Both the position numbers and the translations under genes were made by a program. Below, piece after piece: positions 43,592 to 53,800 of a DNA stretch of 64,000 nt. Numbering within the stretch: the first letter of the stretch is position 1; each line of letters opens with the position of its first letter. The stretch comes from Isotricha intestinalis (Eukaryota > Ciliophora > Litostomatea > Vestibuliferida > Isotrichidae), in the NCBI GenBank assembly GCA_023807065.1, contig JAJJLU010003473.1, positions 1-64,000 on the forward strand, given 5' to 3'. The notes under the pieces are model-generated. The model did no database searches. It had not been told where the DNA came from and was given only the letters and a program-made list of their open reading frames with translations.

Positions 43592-44227
43592 GATTTTTTA
43601 TATTTTTATTAATAGATTTTTAAATGTGAAAATCATATGTTAATTAAATGTATATTATTTTTGTATAATTAAATAAGAAAGAATATTATATATTAAAATT
43701 GGAAATATAAGAATAAGAAAAAAAATAATCATTATTTTATGATAAACATTTTTTTAATAAAAAAATTAACTATTTTTAGAGTTTCTCAAAAAAATATTTA
43801 AATTTTCTTTATTTCAATTTAAATATGTTCACTTCATTCTTTTCTGATTTTTTAAATTCCTGAAGATGTGAAATTGATTTTAAAAAATGAAAATATAAAT
43901 CATTTAACATTATTTTATATTTAAATAAGAAAATAGTAAATAATAATTCATTTTAACCATAATTCAATAATTAATTATTTTTTCTTGATTGACAATATGT
44001 TTAAATTAAAATTAAGTAATAAATAAGTTAAAATAATTTTGTTTTTAATATATTTTTCTTATAAATCCACATAAATTTGTTGTGTTATTCAAAATTCTTT
44101 TTTATTATTTTAATGCTTTCCATATTAATAACAAAGAATTAAAAAAAGTTTTACTAAAAATGTTTTAATGAAAAATACATTTTTTTCATATTTATATTTA
44201 TTAAAACATTAAAAATTTTAATTGATA
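43592..44227. other. Spacer, no gene seen
   Basis: About 640 bases between two plus-strand genes. AT-rich throughout with no clear coding segment or RNA gene. Confidence 0.5.
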
Positions 44228-45244
44228 ATGACTTCTGTTTCTTTGTCTTGTTCAATATGTTCGGGTACTATAGAAAATCCTGTTACATGTAAACATTGTG
44301 GGAATTCTTTTTGTAATGATTGTGCTGAAAGGTCAAAAAAAAAAAAAAAAGAATGTCCAAATTGTACAATGCCATTTGATTTTACATTTAATGAAGGAAT
44401 AAATCATTTGTTAAAAGCACAAGCTAAAAAATGTGATATTTGCAATGATTTATTTGAAATAAATGAATTAGAAGAACATAGAAAAAATTGTAAGAAATAT
44501 AAATGTAATTGTTGTGCAAAAATATATAATGGAAAGAAAAATTTTAAAAATCACTTATTAGAATCAGTTCATAAGGATATTATTGTATTTAAATTTAGTA
44601 AAAGCACAATGGATGAAGATTTATCAGATGATTTATATTCTAAATTGAGGGGTTTATTGAATTATAACAAAAATGTAGATGAATTAGAAAAAAAATTATT
44701 AGAATCAGAGATAAAAGAACCTGAAAAAAAAGGAAAAATTTATATAGATTCAAAAGAAATTCATCCTTTTTTAAATTTAACTAAAAAAGCTTCAGAACCC
44801 AGTTTTCAAAGCAATGAAATTAATACAGATGATAAAATCTCTTCAATACGAAAAAATATTGAAATTCCAAATGGATGTTATTTAAATAATTTTATGGATT
44901 TATACTATTGTAATTCTCAAACAACATTTCAAATAAAATATAATATATGCTATCCTGGTTCTTATTTATGTTTAAGATGTTTAAAATTAAATCAAATGTA
45001 TCATAATTTAAAAAGATATTATTTAATTAATAAAGCAGGAAGAGTATCAAGATGTAAAAAGGGAAAATTTCATTGTTATTGTTTATTCAGAAAAAGGAGC
45101 AATGTAAACGATAATACTTTTATTCGAGATTATATTTGTACTAGTGAAAATTTATGTGATTCATGCTTAGAATTAAATGATATAGAAATATTAAAAATAT
45201 ATTTTCCAAATGAAGAATTCTTATATAAAATTTTAAACAATTAA
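44228..45244 (+). CDS. RING/TRAF-type zinc-finger protein, probable E3 ubiquitin ligase
   Basis: I start at the ATG at 44228, giving MTSVSLSCSIC (338 residues); a TTG two codons earlier is also in frame. The N-terminal RING reads CSIC..........CKHC.NSFCNDC........CPNC (about 8-47). A second Cys/His region follows: CDICNDLFEINELEEHRKNC and CNCCAKIY......FKNHLLESVH, resembling TRAF-type or C2H2 fingers. A less-defined Cys-rich region comes near the end (CLRCLKL, HCYCLFRK, LCDSCLEL). RING plus TRAF-like fingers is typical of E3 ligases. The target is unknown. A run of Lys codons (AAA) lies inside the RING loop. Confidence 0.78.
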   Translation: MTSVSLSCSICSGTIENPVTCKHCGNSFCNDCAERSKKKKKECPNCTMPFDFTFNEGINHLLKAQAKKCDICNDLFEINELEEHRKNCKKYKCNCCAKIYNGKKNFKNHLLESVHKDIIVFKFSKSTMDEDLSDDLYSKLRGLLNYNKNVDELEKKLLESEIKEPEKKGKIYIDSKEIHPFLNLTKKASEPSFQSNEINTDDKISSIRKNIEIPNGCYLNNFMDLYYCNSQTTFQIKYNICYPGSYLCLRCLKLNQMYHNLKRYYLINKAGRVSRCKKGKFHCYCLFRKRSNVNDNTFIRDYICTSENLCDSCLELNDIEILKIYFPNEEFLYKILNN

Positions 45245-46367
45245 TATTTGTTTATTATACTTAAACAAAAAATAAATTATTTTTGAAAAAAATTGTTAAT
45301 TTTTTCTTTGTGTTTTTTTAAATTAGTATTAAACTAGTGGTGAATTTTTTGATTAAAATTTGAATTTAAATCTTTCTTCCATTGATATTTCTCTTTGAAT
45401 ATTAAAATATAAAGTAATTTATGGATTTCTTATTTGATGAAGATATATTAATTTGTTTATTCTCCAAACACTTTCTTTAATTCGTTTATTTTACTTCATT
45501 TTATGATTTGGTTATATTTAAATTCTTTAAATGTTTAGATTATATTTATAAATAATATAATTATTATATTTTTTTATTTCAGCCAATACTTATGAAAATA
45601 ATTTTTCAGAATATTGAGAAAATTTAAGAATAATAAAGAAAAAACGAAGACTTTTAATATAGAATTTATACTCAATAGCAAACTGCTGATTTAATTAATA
45701 ATATTTCAATTCTCAAAAAAATGCATTTAAATCTGGAATTATTTTCTATTATTTTCCCTATTTTCTAGAATAAAATATTAATATTATTTACAATTGAAAA
45801 TGAAAAAATTCAAAGAAAATTCGTTAAAGAAATATATTATTTTAATTTATTCTAAAATTTTATTATATATTGAAAGTGATTCTATAAAGAAATGTTCTAT
45901 TTTAACTTTTTAATTAATAAATAAATAATTTAAAAATTATTTTTCATAAATAAATAACATATTTTTAAAATTAACTAATTCTTCCAAATAACTTTTTAAT
46001 TTGATTCACATTTTTATCTTTGAATTTGTTTTTTTAAATTAAAAAATTATAATTATTATTTTAATTATATGTATTTATGACGTTCACGAAATTATCTCCA
46101 ATGAGTTGAATCAAATTTAATTTATATTAAAACCTTTGAATACAATTTTGAATTCATTTTTAATTATTTTTTTTTTGATTTTTAAAAAGCAATGTAATAA
46201 TAAACATTTAATTAATAAATATAATTAAGAAAAATATATAACATTTTATTTATTTTATTTCACTTTAAATATTGAATAAACATTATACACAATTATATAA
46301 AAAGAGGCAAAAATAATATACAATAATTTTTCACATCTAATAAATATTTACTATAAAAGAATAATTA
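45245..46367. other. Long convergent spacer with a GC-richer island, possible gene relic
   Basis: About 1.1 kb between the RING gene and the third calpain-like gene. At about 45361-45873 base composition rises to about 17-22% GC by my count, against about 8% in nearby spacers. One plus-strand frame from the ATG at 45421 meets nine TAA/TAG codons before a TGA at 45871, which is close to chance. I treat it as unresolved, possibly an old gene remnant. The rest shows nothing. Confidence 0.35.
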
Positions 46368-48854
46368 TTATATATTATTATTAAAATTATTTTTACTTTC
46401 TTCTTTACTTTCTTCACCATTTAATTTAATATTTTTTTTTATTTGAACATCCTCAATCACATAATTTCTACTAGGATGAACTTTCCATAAATTATTTTTT
46501 CCTTTTAACTCAATAAAATAACTTTTTTTAGGGTCTAAAATCACAGTTAATTGTTCAGTTCCTTTTTTTTCACCGACAAATTCCACATTTGAATTTTTTT
46601 CAATATTTATAGTTTCTTTTAAAATTTTATTTTCAGTGTTATTTTCATAATAATAACAAAGACCTAAAGTATGTTTATAAATATAAATATTAATATCGAC
46701 TAATTCTTTTGTTTTTTGGTCTCTGAATTTTTGGATTTTTCCTTTCTCTCTTGTTAATTTTATTAAAGATTGTCTTCCAAAATCTATTGAAGATTGATAA
46801 GAAAAAATTAAATTATATTCATTTAATTCTAAATGTTTAATAAGAATTATTTCACTTTTTCCAGGAAGCAATTTTATATGATATGATGTACCTTTATATG
46901 GAGGAAGTAATTTTAATCCTTCAAATTTAGTATATTTAACATCTTCTAATAAAATTGCATCTTTTTCAAAGTTTTCAAAATAAATATAGGTAAAGCCTGA
47001 TGTTGTTGTATTAGAATATTTTTTACAATTAGGAGCTCCTTCTTCTGAAAAATTAATACAAGTGTTTTGAATTTTTGCACAAGATATAAAAATCTTTTCT
47101 AAAATATTTGGATATAATTCATTTTCTTCTTTATTTATTTCTATTCTTTCATTTGAATAAATTGAAATTACATATGATGTTTCTGTATTTATATCTGATA
47201 ATTCGCAATATAAAAGATATTCTCCTTCAGTTAAATATTTATCTAAAATTAATTCCCTTGATTGTTCCATTTTCCCATCGATATACTCAATATTTTTTTT
47301 TCCATTTCTTATTTCAAATTTTGATAATATCATTCTGCTAATATTAAAATTGTTTACATTTTTATTTTTTTCAATTGTCTCTTCTTGAATTAAAGCAATT
47401 TGACAATGAGCAATTTCATCTTCATTTTGAGGTTGAAAGTCAGTTATTTTGAATTTAATTAAAGCATATGAATTTTCTTTTTGAAAAATTTGAACACTTT
47501 TATAAAAATAATTATCATTATATTCACAAATTTTAATCTTACTAAAATAATGTTTAAAATCTTTTAAATCCATATAAAAGCAATTATCATTTTCTTGATA
47601 ATCTAATTTTTTTTTCAAATCATCATTCCAAAAAGAAGAAGCAGAACTCCAATCTCCAATCCATTCAATATTAGACCATAAATTTCTGATTTTTAAAACT
47701 AATTTATAATTTTCATCAACAAAGGTAGTATTAGCAAGAGTTTGGTTTCCAAATCTCAAATCATCAAAAGTTAATTCATAAACCATAATAATTGGATATT
47801 CAAATTCAGGATTTAAACCAATTTCCTTTAATAAGTCTTTTGAAGCTTCAGTTTCACCTGAACTTCCCATAATAATCCAATTCTTACTATAAGCATCAGA
47901 TAATAAATAAATTAAATCATCATATGAATTATCAAAAATTATTACTGGAGCATAAGTTAAATCTCTTAATATTCCTTCAACTGTTTTTAAATCTATATTA
48001 TTATATGAACCATATGTTTTTGCGTATGATTTTTCTAATACTTGAGTCCAGAGATATTTCTTTTTGTTTGATGTAAATATTAATTTATTTTCAGTTTTTG
48101 AATATGGAAAAAAATCATCTATTATTATTTCTTTTAAATATCCATTTTTACATATTTTTGTACAAAAAAGTCCATTCTCATTTTTTTCTTTAGTTTTAAA
48201 TATTTTTGTTATTATTTCTGGATAATCTACTAAAGATGTTAATACACTTATGAAACTTTTATTTGATAATTCTCCTAATTTGATTTCGTCACAGGAAAAT
48301 GATAGACCAAATATTTTGTTTTTTTCTTTTTTATTTATTGTACTCTCTCTTATCCATTTAATATTATTATATTTTTGCTGAAGCAAGGTTTTTTTTTGGT
48401 TTTTTGTTTTTTTATAACCTTTAATTAAACTATTTATATTTGGAGGAAATTCATTGTCATAAAATTTACTATTAGTTTTGTTTAAATCTTCTAAAATATT
48501 TTTGTAATTTTTATTTGAATTTTTTTTTAAAATATTTTTAAATATACTTTTTATTATTTTAGTCAAATGTTGTTTTTCTCCTATGAAATTTCCTACTTTT
48601 AATTGAAAATTCATTTTAGTATCTATTTGATTTGGATTAAAGTTTATAAATTTTTGAGTTAATGATTGGGCATTATTATTATCGTCATTATCAATATTAT
48701 TATTATTATTATTATTATTTCTTCTAGATAAGCTATTATTATTATTTTGTTCAAAATAATCACTTTCATTTAATGATTCATTTGGTTCAAAGGAATCAGA
48801 TTGAGATTCTGAATTATTTAATGCACTTTGAAGGTTTAATATATGTCCTTCCAT
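46368..48854 (-). CDS. Calpain-fold protein, catalytic Cys and His lost (pseudoprotease)
   Basis: An 828-residue protein with an Asn/Ser-rich N-terminus (1-80), then a calpain core at about 180-410. The Cys site reads GELSNKSFISVLTSL, with Lys199 where Cys belongs. The His site reads IIMVYELTF with no His at or near the expected place. The Asn is kept (KIRNLWSN, Asn391), as are structural marks such as LEKSYAKTYGSY and IEWIGDWSS. Several beta-sandwich regions follow (about 430-800), containing ECGEYLLYCELSD-type patterns (EGEYLLYCELSD) and GTSYHIKLLPGKSEIILI. It shares the pattern of the other two calpain-like genes: core architecture retained, catalysis lost. Confidence 0.82.
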   Translation of the reverse strand: MEGHILNLQSALNNSESQSDSFEPNESLNESDYFEQNNNNSLSRRNNNNNNNNIDNDDNNNAQSLTQKFINFNPNQIDTKMNFQLKVGNFIGEKQHLTKIIKSIFKNILKKNSNKNYKNILEDLNKTNSKFYDNEFPPNINSLIKGYKKTKNQKKTLLQQKYNNIKWIRESTINKKEKNKIFGLSFSCDEIKLGELSNKSFISVLTSLVDYPEIITKIFKTKEKNENGLFCTKICKNGYLKEIIIDDFFPYSKTENKLIFTSNKKKYLWTQVLEKSYAKTYGSYNNIDLKTVEGILRDLTYAPVIIFDNSYDDLIYLLSDAYSKNWIIMGSSGETEASKDLLKEIGLNPEFEYPIIMVYELTFDDLRFGNQTLANTTFVDENYKLVLKIRNLWSNIEWIGDWSSASSFWNDDLKKKLDYQENDNCFYMDLKDFKHYFSKIKICEYNDNYFYKSVQIFQKENSYALIKFKITDFQPQNEDEIAHCQIALIQEETIEKNKNVNNFNISRMILSKFEIRNGKKNIEYIDGKMEQSRELILDKYLTEGEYLLYCELSDINTETSYVISIYSNERIEINKEENELYPNILEKIFISCAKIQNTCINFSEEGAPNCKKYSNTTTSGFTYIYFENFEKDAILLEDVKYTKFEGLKLLPPYKGTSYHIKLLPGKSEIILIKHLELNEYNLIFSYQSSIDFGRQSLIKLTREKGKIQKFRDQKTKELVDINIYIYKHTLGLCYYYENNTENKILKETINIEKNSNVEFVGEKKGTEQLTVILDPKKSYFIELKGKNNLWKVHPSRNYVIEDVQIKKNIKLNGEESKEESKNNFNNNI

Positions 48855-49079
48855 TATTAAAATTTAATATATTTTTTACTTAAATGAAAATATTATTTAT
48901 TTATTTATTGAATAATTCAACTTTTTAATTCTAAGACACAACCTTATTTTTCTGTTTAAATATCATTTAAATTATTTTTAAAGTTATTTTATCAAAATAT
49001 TAAATAATAATTTCAAAGTTAAAAAAAATAAATTAATTTTTTTTTTTCATAAAGGATTTTTTTGATAAGAATAATAATA

Positions 49080-49763
49080 ATGAACAAAATACCTCAAAAA
49101 AAAAAAAAAGAAAGACAAATAGATTTATGCAAATTAAAAGAAAAAGTTAAAAAATCAATGAAAGAAATTAAACAAGTGAATGCAAATAAAATAGAAGAAA
49201 AGGGAACTGAAAATTTATTTAAAATAATATGTAACAGAGAATTATCCACAAAAGAAATATTTGACAAATTTTTTTATTTAAGAACAAATAAAACAGAAAA
49301 TCTAATAGAGCAATATAGTTATATGAGAAGTTTATATTCATATTTAACTCAATTATTAGCAAAAAATGAAATAATTATTAAAATAAGTAATGAAAAATCA
49401 CTTCTTAATATTAATGAACAATGTAATGGAGTTGATTTTCCAAATAATTCTTCTTTGATCAAAATTGAGAATCAAAAAATAATTCATTTAAACAAGGAAG
49501 AGATAGATCCTGAAATTAAAAAAGATAAAATTTATACAAGAATATATTCTTTATTTGAGAAAATTATAAAAAATAATGATAATAAAATTTTAGATGAATT
49601 TAAAAAAATAATAGGAGAAAATAATTATCAAAGATACATAAATTTTAGAAAGGATAAATCAATTGATGAAGTTATTGTATATGAAAAAGATCAATATTCA
49701 ATAAAGTTTAGAAGGAGTAATGGATATATTTATTTTTCTTTAGGAAAAAAAAATAATATATAA
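49080..49763 (+). CDS. Uncharacterised protein
   Basis: A 227-residue protein starting MNKIPQKKKKERQ at the ATG at 49080; a TTG six codons upstream is also in frame. The N-terminal 50 residues are Lys-rich and basic. A helical region with YSYMRSLYSYLTQLLAKNE lies at about 85-105, and the C-terminal part ends YSIKFRRSNGYIYFSLG, which looks beta-rich. I recognise no domain. It diverges from the calpain-like gene at 46368-48854, so they may share a promoter region. Confidence 0.6.
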   Translation: MNKIPQKKKKERQIDLCKLKEKVKKSMKEIKQVNANKIEEKGTENLFKIICNRELSTKEIFDKFFYLRTNKTENLIEQYSYMRSLYSYLTQLLAKNEIIIKISNEKSLLNINEQCNGVDFPNNSSLIKIENQKIIHLNKEEIDPEIKKDKIYTRIYSLFEKIIKNNDNKILDEFKKIIGENNYQRYINFRKDKSIDEVIVYEKDQYSIKFRRSNGYIYFSLGKKNNI

Positions 49764-50103
49764 ATTTGAATGATGACAATTTTAAAAAATTTATATAAAT
49801 ATATATAAATCTTATTTAAATAAAAATTTAAATAAATTTAAAAAATAATTTAATAAAAAAAAATAAATGTAAATATGCAAAATACCATCCTTTATTCCTT
49901 TAGGAATTTTAAAGGAAAATTATTTAAAACAAATTTAGATATTTGAAATATGTAATTTACAAATAAGTATTATTTAAATATAGAAAAATAATCATACAAG
50001 GAAATCTTTTTTTATAATATCAACAGATTTTTTTACTTTTACACTTTTGAGATTATTAATTTGAATTTATAATTAATAAATAATTTAAAAATAAATTTAA
50101 AAA
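49764..50103. other. Spacer, no gene seen
   Basis: About 340 bases of AT-rich sequence between two plus-strand genes, with no coding or RNA signal. Confidence 0.5.
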
Positions 50104-51942
50104 ATGAATTCATCATTACAAATTCAAAATGCTAAGAATTTAAACACAACTAATCAAAGTTTAAACATGAGTATAGATGATATTGACTTATCAAATTTAA
50201 CAACAATAAAGTTAGACAATATTCTTGAAAATTTAAAAAAATTAAAAGTAGATTCAAATACCATTGAAGAATTAAGAGTAGCAACAAAACTTTTAAAAAG
50301 ATTTAAATTATTAGAAAGTACAAAATGGTGTTGTGAATTATTAAATTCAATCACAAATAATTCAAATGAATCAGATTTTATTCAAGGAAAAAATTTAACA
50401 AATATTTTTAATAAAGCAATGAATCAAAAATCTAGTTTAAATCCAATATCAAATTTTTCAATAGGAAATAAATATATAAGTTTATATCAAAGATATAAAA
50501 ATAATGAATATAAAATAAAAGATATCCTTACATATGCAAATTGTCTTTTTGATTTAAGAGAATATTTAAAGTGTTTAAATACTTTAAGTAATTATACAAA
50601 TAATGAAACTCCAACTGCAATGTTTTTATATTATTATTGTCAATATATGATTATTCAACAAAAAATGCAAGAAGAAAAACTAGAAAATTCAGATAATTTA
50701 AATTTCAAATATTCATCTTCTATAGAAATAAATAAATTACAAAAAGAGTTATCTCAAAAAGAAGAAAATTTTTCTCCATTTATGAATTATTTATATGGAG
50801 TTATATTAAAAGATTTAAAAAGATATAATGAAGCAAAAAATTATTTTATAAAATGTTTAAATGAATTTCCTTTTTTATGGTCATGTTGGTTAGAATTATG
50901 TTCAATACTAAAAATAATAGATTATAATAATATATTTAGTGAAATAACAGAACATTGGATGAAATATTTTTACTTATCTAACTATTTATCAGAAAAAAAT
51001 AATGAAACAGAATCAATAACAATATTAAATAACTTAAATCTTCATTTTCAAAATAGTATATTTATTATAAATTCCTTAGCAATATCCTATTATCAACTTC
51101 ATGAATATGAAACATCATTAGAATATTTTGAAAAATTATTTCAAATAGACCCAAATAGATATGAATCATGTGATATATATTCTCATATTTTATTTATAAA
51201 AGAAAATTATTGTGAACTAAGTAATTTAGCATATAAATGTTATCAAAATGACAAATATCGTCCAGAAACGTGTTGTGTAATTGGAAATTATTATGCATTA
51301 AAAGGAGAACATCCAAAAGCAGTTTCATTTTTTAAAAGGGCAGTTAAATTAGATAATTCATTTTTATATGCATGGACTTTAATGGGTCATGAATATTTAG
51401 AAATGAAGATAATATCAGCTGCTGTAGAATCATATAGAACTGCAGTTGATATAGATAAAAATGATTATAGAGCCTGGTATGGTTTAGGTCAAACATATGA
51501 AATTCATCAAATGTATAATTTTGCAATTTATTATTTTATTCATGCTGCAAAAGCTAAACCAAATGATAGTAGAATGTGGACTGCAATTGGATTATGCTAT
51601 GAGAAAATTGATAAAAAGAAAGAAGCAATTAAATGTTATGAAAAAGCTATTGAATTCAAAGATAAAGAAGGTATTGCTTTATTTAAAATGGCAAAGTTAT
51701 ATTCTAGTTTAGGTGATGAGGATAAAGCTGCTATTTGCTTTAAAGACAACTTAGGAAGAAATGTTGGAGATAATAATATTGATAGTGAAGAAATGGTTGA
51801 AAGTTGCTTATTTCTTGCTAAATATTATAAAGTGAGAGGACAATATGAAGATGCTTATAATATTTTAATTAAGTTTAAAGATTATGAAGGGAAGGAGAAA
51901 GATGAAATACAACAATTACTAAGGGAATTGTCAATGAATTAA
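50104..51942 (+). CDS. CDC23: APC8/CDC23, TPR subunit of the anaphase-promoting complex
   Basis: The APC/C is the ubiquitin ligase that drives mitotic exit; APC8 is one of its TPR scaffold dimers. The 612-residue product has the APC8 N-terminal helical region, containing LLKRFKLLESTKWCCELL, and then tandem TPR repeats from about 265 to 600. The best diagnostic block is RPETCCVIGNYYALKGEH, then YAWTLMGHEYLEMK, AVESYRTAVDIDKNDYRAWY and GLGQTYEI, which match APC8 nearly residue for residue. Size is within the family's usual 560-660. Start is the ATG at 50104, with an AT-only leader. Confidence 0.9.
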   Translation: MNSSLQIQNAKNLNTTNQSLNMSIDDIDLSNLTTIKLDNILENLKKLKVDSNTIEELRVATKLLKRFKLLESTKWCCELLNSITNNSNESDFIQGKNLTNIFNKAMNQKSSLNPISNFSIGNKYISLYQRYKNNEYKIKDILTYANCLFDLREYLKCLNTLSNYTNNETPTAMFLYYYCQYMIIQQKMQEEKLENSDNLNFKYSSSIEINKLQKELSQKEENFSPFMNYLYGVILKDLKRYNEAKNYFIKCLNEFPFLWSCWLELCSILKIIDYNNIFSEITEHWMKYFYLSNYLSEKNNETESITILNNLNLHFQNSIFIINSLAISYYQLHEYETSLEYFEKLFQIDPNRYESCDIYSHILFIKENYCELSNLAYKCYQNDKYRPETCCVIGNYYALKGEHPKAVSFFKRAVKLDNSFLYAWTLMGHEYLEMKIISAAVESYRTAVDIDKNDYRAWYGLGQTYEIHQMYNFAIYYFIHAAKAKPNDSRMWTAIGLCYEKIDKKKEAIKCYEKAIEFKDKEGIALFKMAKLYSSLGDEDKAAICFKDNLGRNVGDNNIDSEEMVESCLFLAKYYKVRGQYEDAYNILIKFKDYEGKEKDEIQQLLRELSMN

Positions 51943-52045
51943 ATTATATATTTATTTTTTTTGAATTTATATTTTTTTATTATAATTTGTGAAGATATAT
52001 GTAAAAATTTTTTTTTATAATAAATAAAAAAGAAAACAAATAATT

Positions 52046-53605
52046 ATGTCATTAAATGAAAAAAGAGAAAGAGAAGAAATTAAACAATCAACTATTGATA
52101 ATTTCTTTCCAATAAAAAAAAAGAAAGAAGATCCAATTGAAAGAGATTCAAATTATTTTGTGAATTTATCTTTAGAAAGTAATTGTTTAAACAAAACAAT
52201 ATGTCAAATATGTAGAAAAGATATATCTCAAAATATCAAAATATTATGTAATGAATGTGAAAATTTTTTTTATTGTATAGAATGTTTAGTTCAATTAAAA
52301 CATTTAAATCATTCATATCATATTTGTGATAAATTATCTTTCCCTTTTTTTACTCATGATTGGTCTTTAAATGATGAATTAAAATTAATATCTTCTGTTT
52401 CTAAATGTGGTCTAGATAATTGGGGAGATATTTGTGATAATTTAACAAATAGAGGAAATATTGAATGTGAAGCACATTATTATACTTTTTATTATAAAAA
52501 TAAAGACGAAAAATATCCAAATGAAAATTATATTATATTAAATGATGATAAAACAATTAATAACAAAATTAAGGAAAATAATGAAAAAAATGAAAATGAA
52601 GTAAAAGACATGAAAAAAAAATATCCAGGAAAAATTCCAGAATTACCAAATCAACAAGAAAAAAATAGAAAAAGAAATGGAAGAAGTGTAATGAGAAATT
52701 ATAGAAGTGGTAATATATCTGGAATTAATTCAGCAGCTGAAATTTTAGGTTATTTACCAAAAAGAGATGAATTAGAAATTGAATTTTTAAATGATGCTGA
52801 ATTACCTTTAGCAGAATTAGAATTTTTAGATGAAGATACTGAATTAGATAAAAAAATTAAAAATGACGTTTTAATTGCTTATAATTATGAATTAGATGAA
52901 AGAGCTGAACATAAAGATTTTATTATTAAAAAAGGTTTATTTGATTTAAAAAGACAGAATTCAATTGAATGTAGATTGAGTAAAGAAGATAGAGAAATAT
53001 TAAATTTTTTAAAACCTTTTGCTAGATTTTATGATAATTCTGATTTTTATGATTTATTTGAAGGTTTGGTCCTTGAAAAAAATTTAAAACAAAAATTATA
53101 TCAATTAAAAAATTATCAAAAAATTGAAAAACAAGGAAAACATGAAAAATTAACTACTTTAGATGATTTAAAGAAATATTTGGAAATAGATAATAAAAGT
53201 AAAGTTAAAAAAAAAGAAAAAGAAAATAACAATGAATTACAAATTCAAACTAATACTTATAGTTTATTAGGTGAAAGAGTTAAGAGATTTATACATTTTA
53301 ATGAAAATATCAATTTAAATGAATTTTTTGATGAAAAAGAAAAAAATTTTATTAAAGAAATGCCTTTGGCAAAAACCACATTTGCAGATATAAAAATGAA
53401 AATACAATCTCATTTTAACAAAAATATTCCTATAAATAAAGATAATATTGATGCAGGAATTTCAGATATTTTACTTAAATATGGTTTAGAAAAAAAAACT
53501 TATGAAGAAATATTTAATTTTTATTTAAAAAAATTAATAAATGAATACAACATTTCCACAAATGACAACACAAAGACAATTAATGAGAATAATTCACAAA
53601 AATAA
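52046..53605 (+). CDS. ADA2: ADA2, adaptor of GCN5-containing histone acetyltransferase complexes
   Basis: ADA2 activates the GCN5 acetyltransferase in SAGA-type complexes. The 519-residue protein has all parts in order. A ZZ zinc finger (about 53-95) reads CQIC........LCNECENFFYCIEC with His at the end. A SANT/Myb domain (about 105-155) contains HDWSLNDELKLISSV and GLDNWGDI. The ADA2 middle region contains GYLPKRDELEIEFLNDAEL and IAYNYELDERAEHKDFI. A SWIRM-like C-terminal helix bundle (about 435-500) contains IDAGISDILLKYGL. ADA2 matches are strong at the middle region, which is unique to this family. The gene is 103 bases after APC8, with no sign of an operon. Confidence 0.9.
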   Translation: MSLNEKREREEIKQSTIDNFFPIKKKKEDPIERDSNYFVNLSLESNCLNKTICQICRKDISQNIKILCNECENFFYCIECLVQLKHLNHSYHICDKLSFPFFTHDWSLNDELKLISSVSKCGLDNWGDICDNLTNRGNIECEAHYYTFYYKNKDEKYPNENYIILNDDKTINNKIKENNEKNENEVKDMKKKYPGKIPELPNQQEKNRKRNGRSVMRNYRSGNISGINSAAEILGYLPKRDELEIEFLNDAELPLAELEFLDEDTELDKKIKNDVLIAYNYELDERAEHKDFIIKKGLFDLKRQNSIECRLSKEDREILNFLKPFARFYDNSDFYDLFEGLVLEKNLKQKLYQLKNYQKIEKQGKHEKLTTLDDLKKYLEIDNKSKVKKKEKENNNELQIQTNTYSLLGERVKRFIHFNENINLNEFFDEKEKNFIKEMPLAKTTFADIKMKIQSHFNKNIPINKDNIDAGISDILLKYGLEKKTYEEIFNFYLKKLINEYNISTNDNTKTINENNSQK

Positions 53606-53800
53606 TTTATATTTTTTTTTAATTGATTAAATAAATTAACTAAGAATAACATCCAAAAAATGAAAACCCAATTCAAACAATAAAAAAATCAAAATTTGTT
53701 TTCTTTAAATTAAAATTAATGATAATTAATTTTTTAAAACTTAATTGTTTAAATAAAACATAATTTAAAAATTTAAAATATTTTATAATTTTAAAATCAA

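Noticed and set aside
44222..44227. Extended start of the RING/TRAF gene
   Set aside because: The upstream codon is TTG; the first ATG at 44228 gives a normal start just before the RING.
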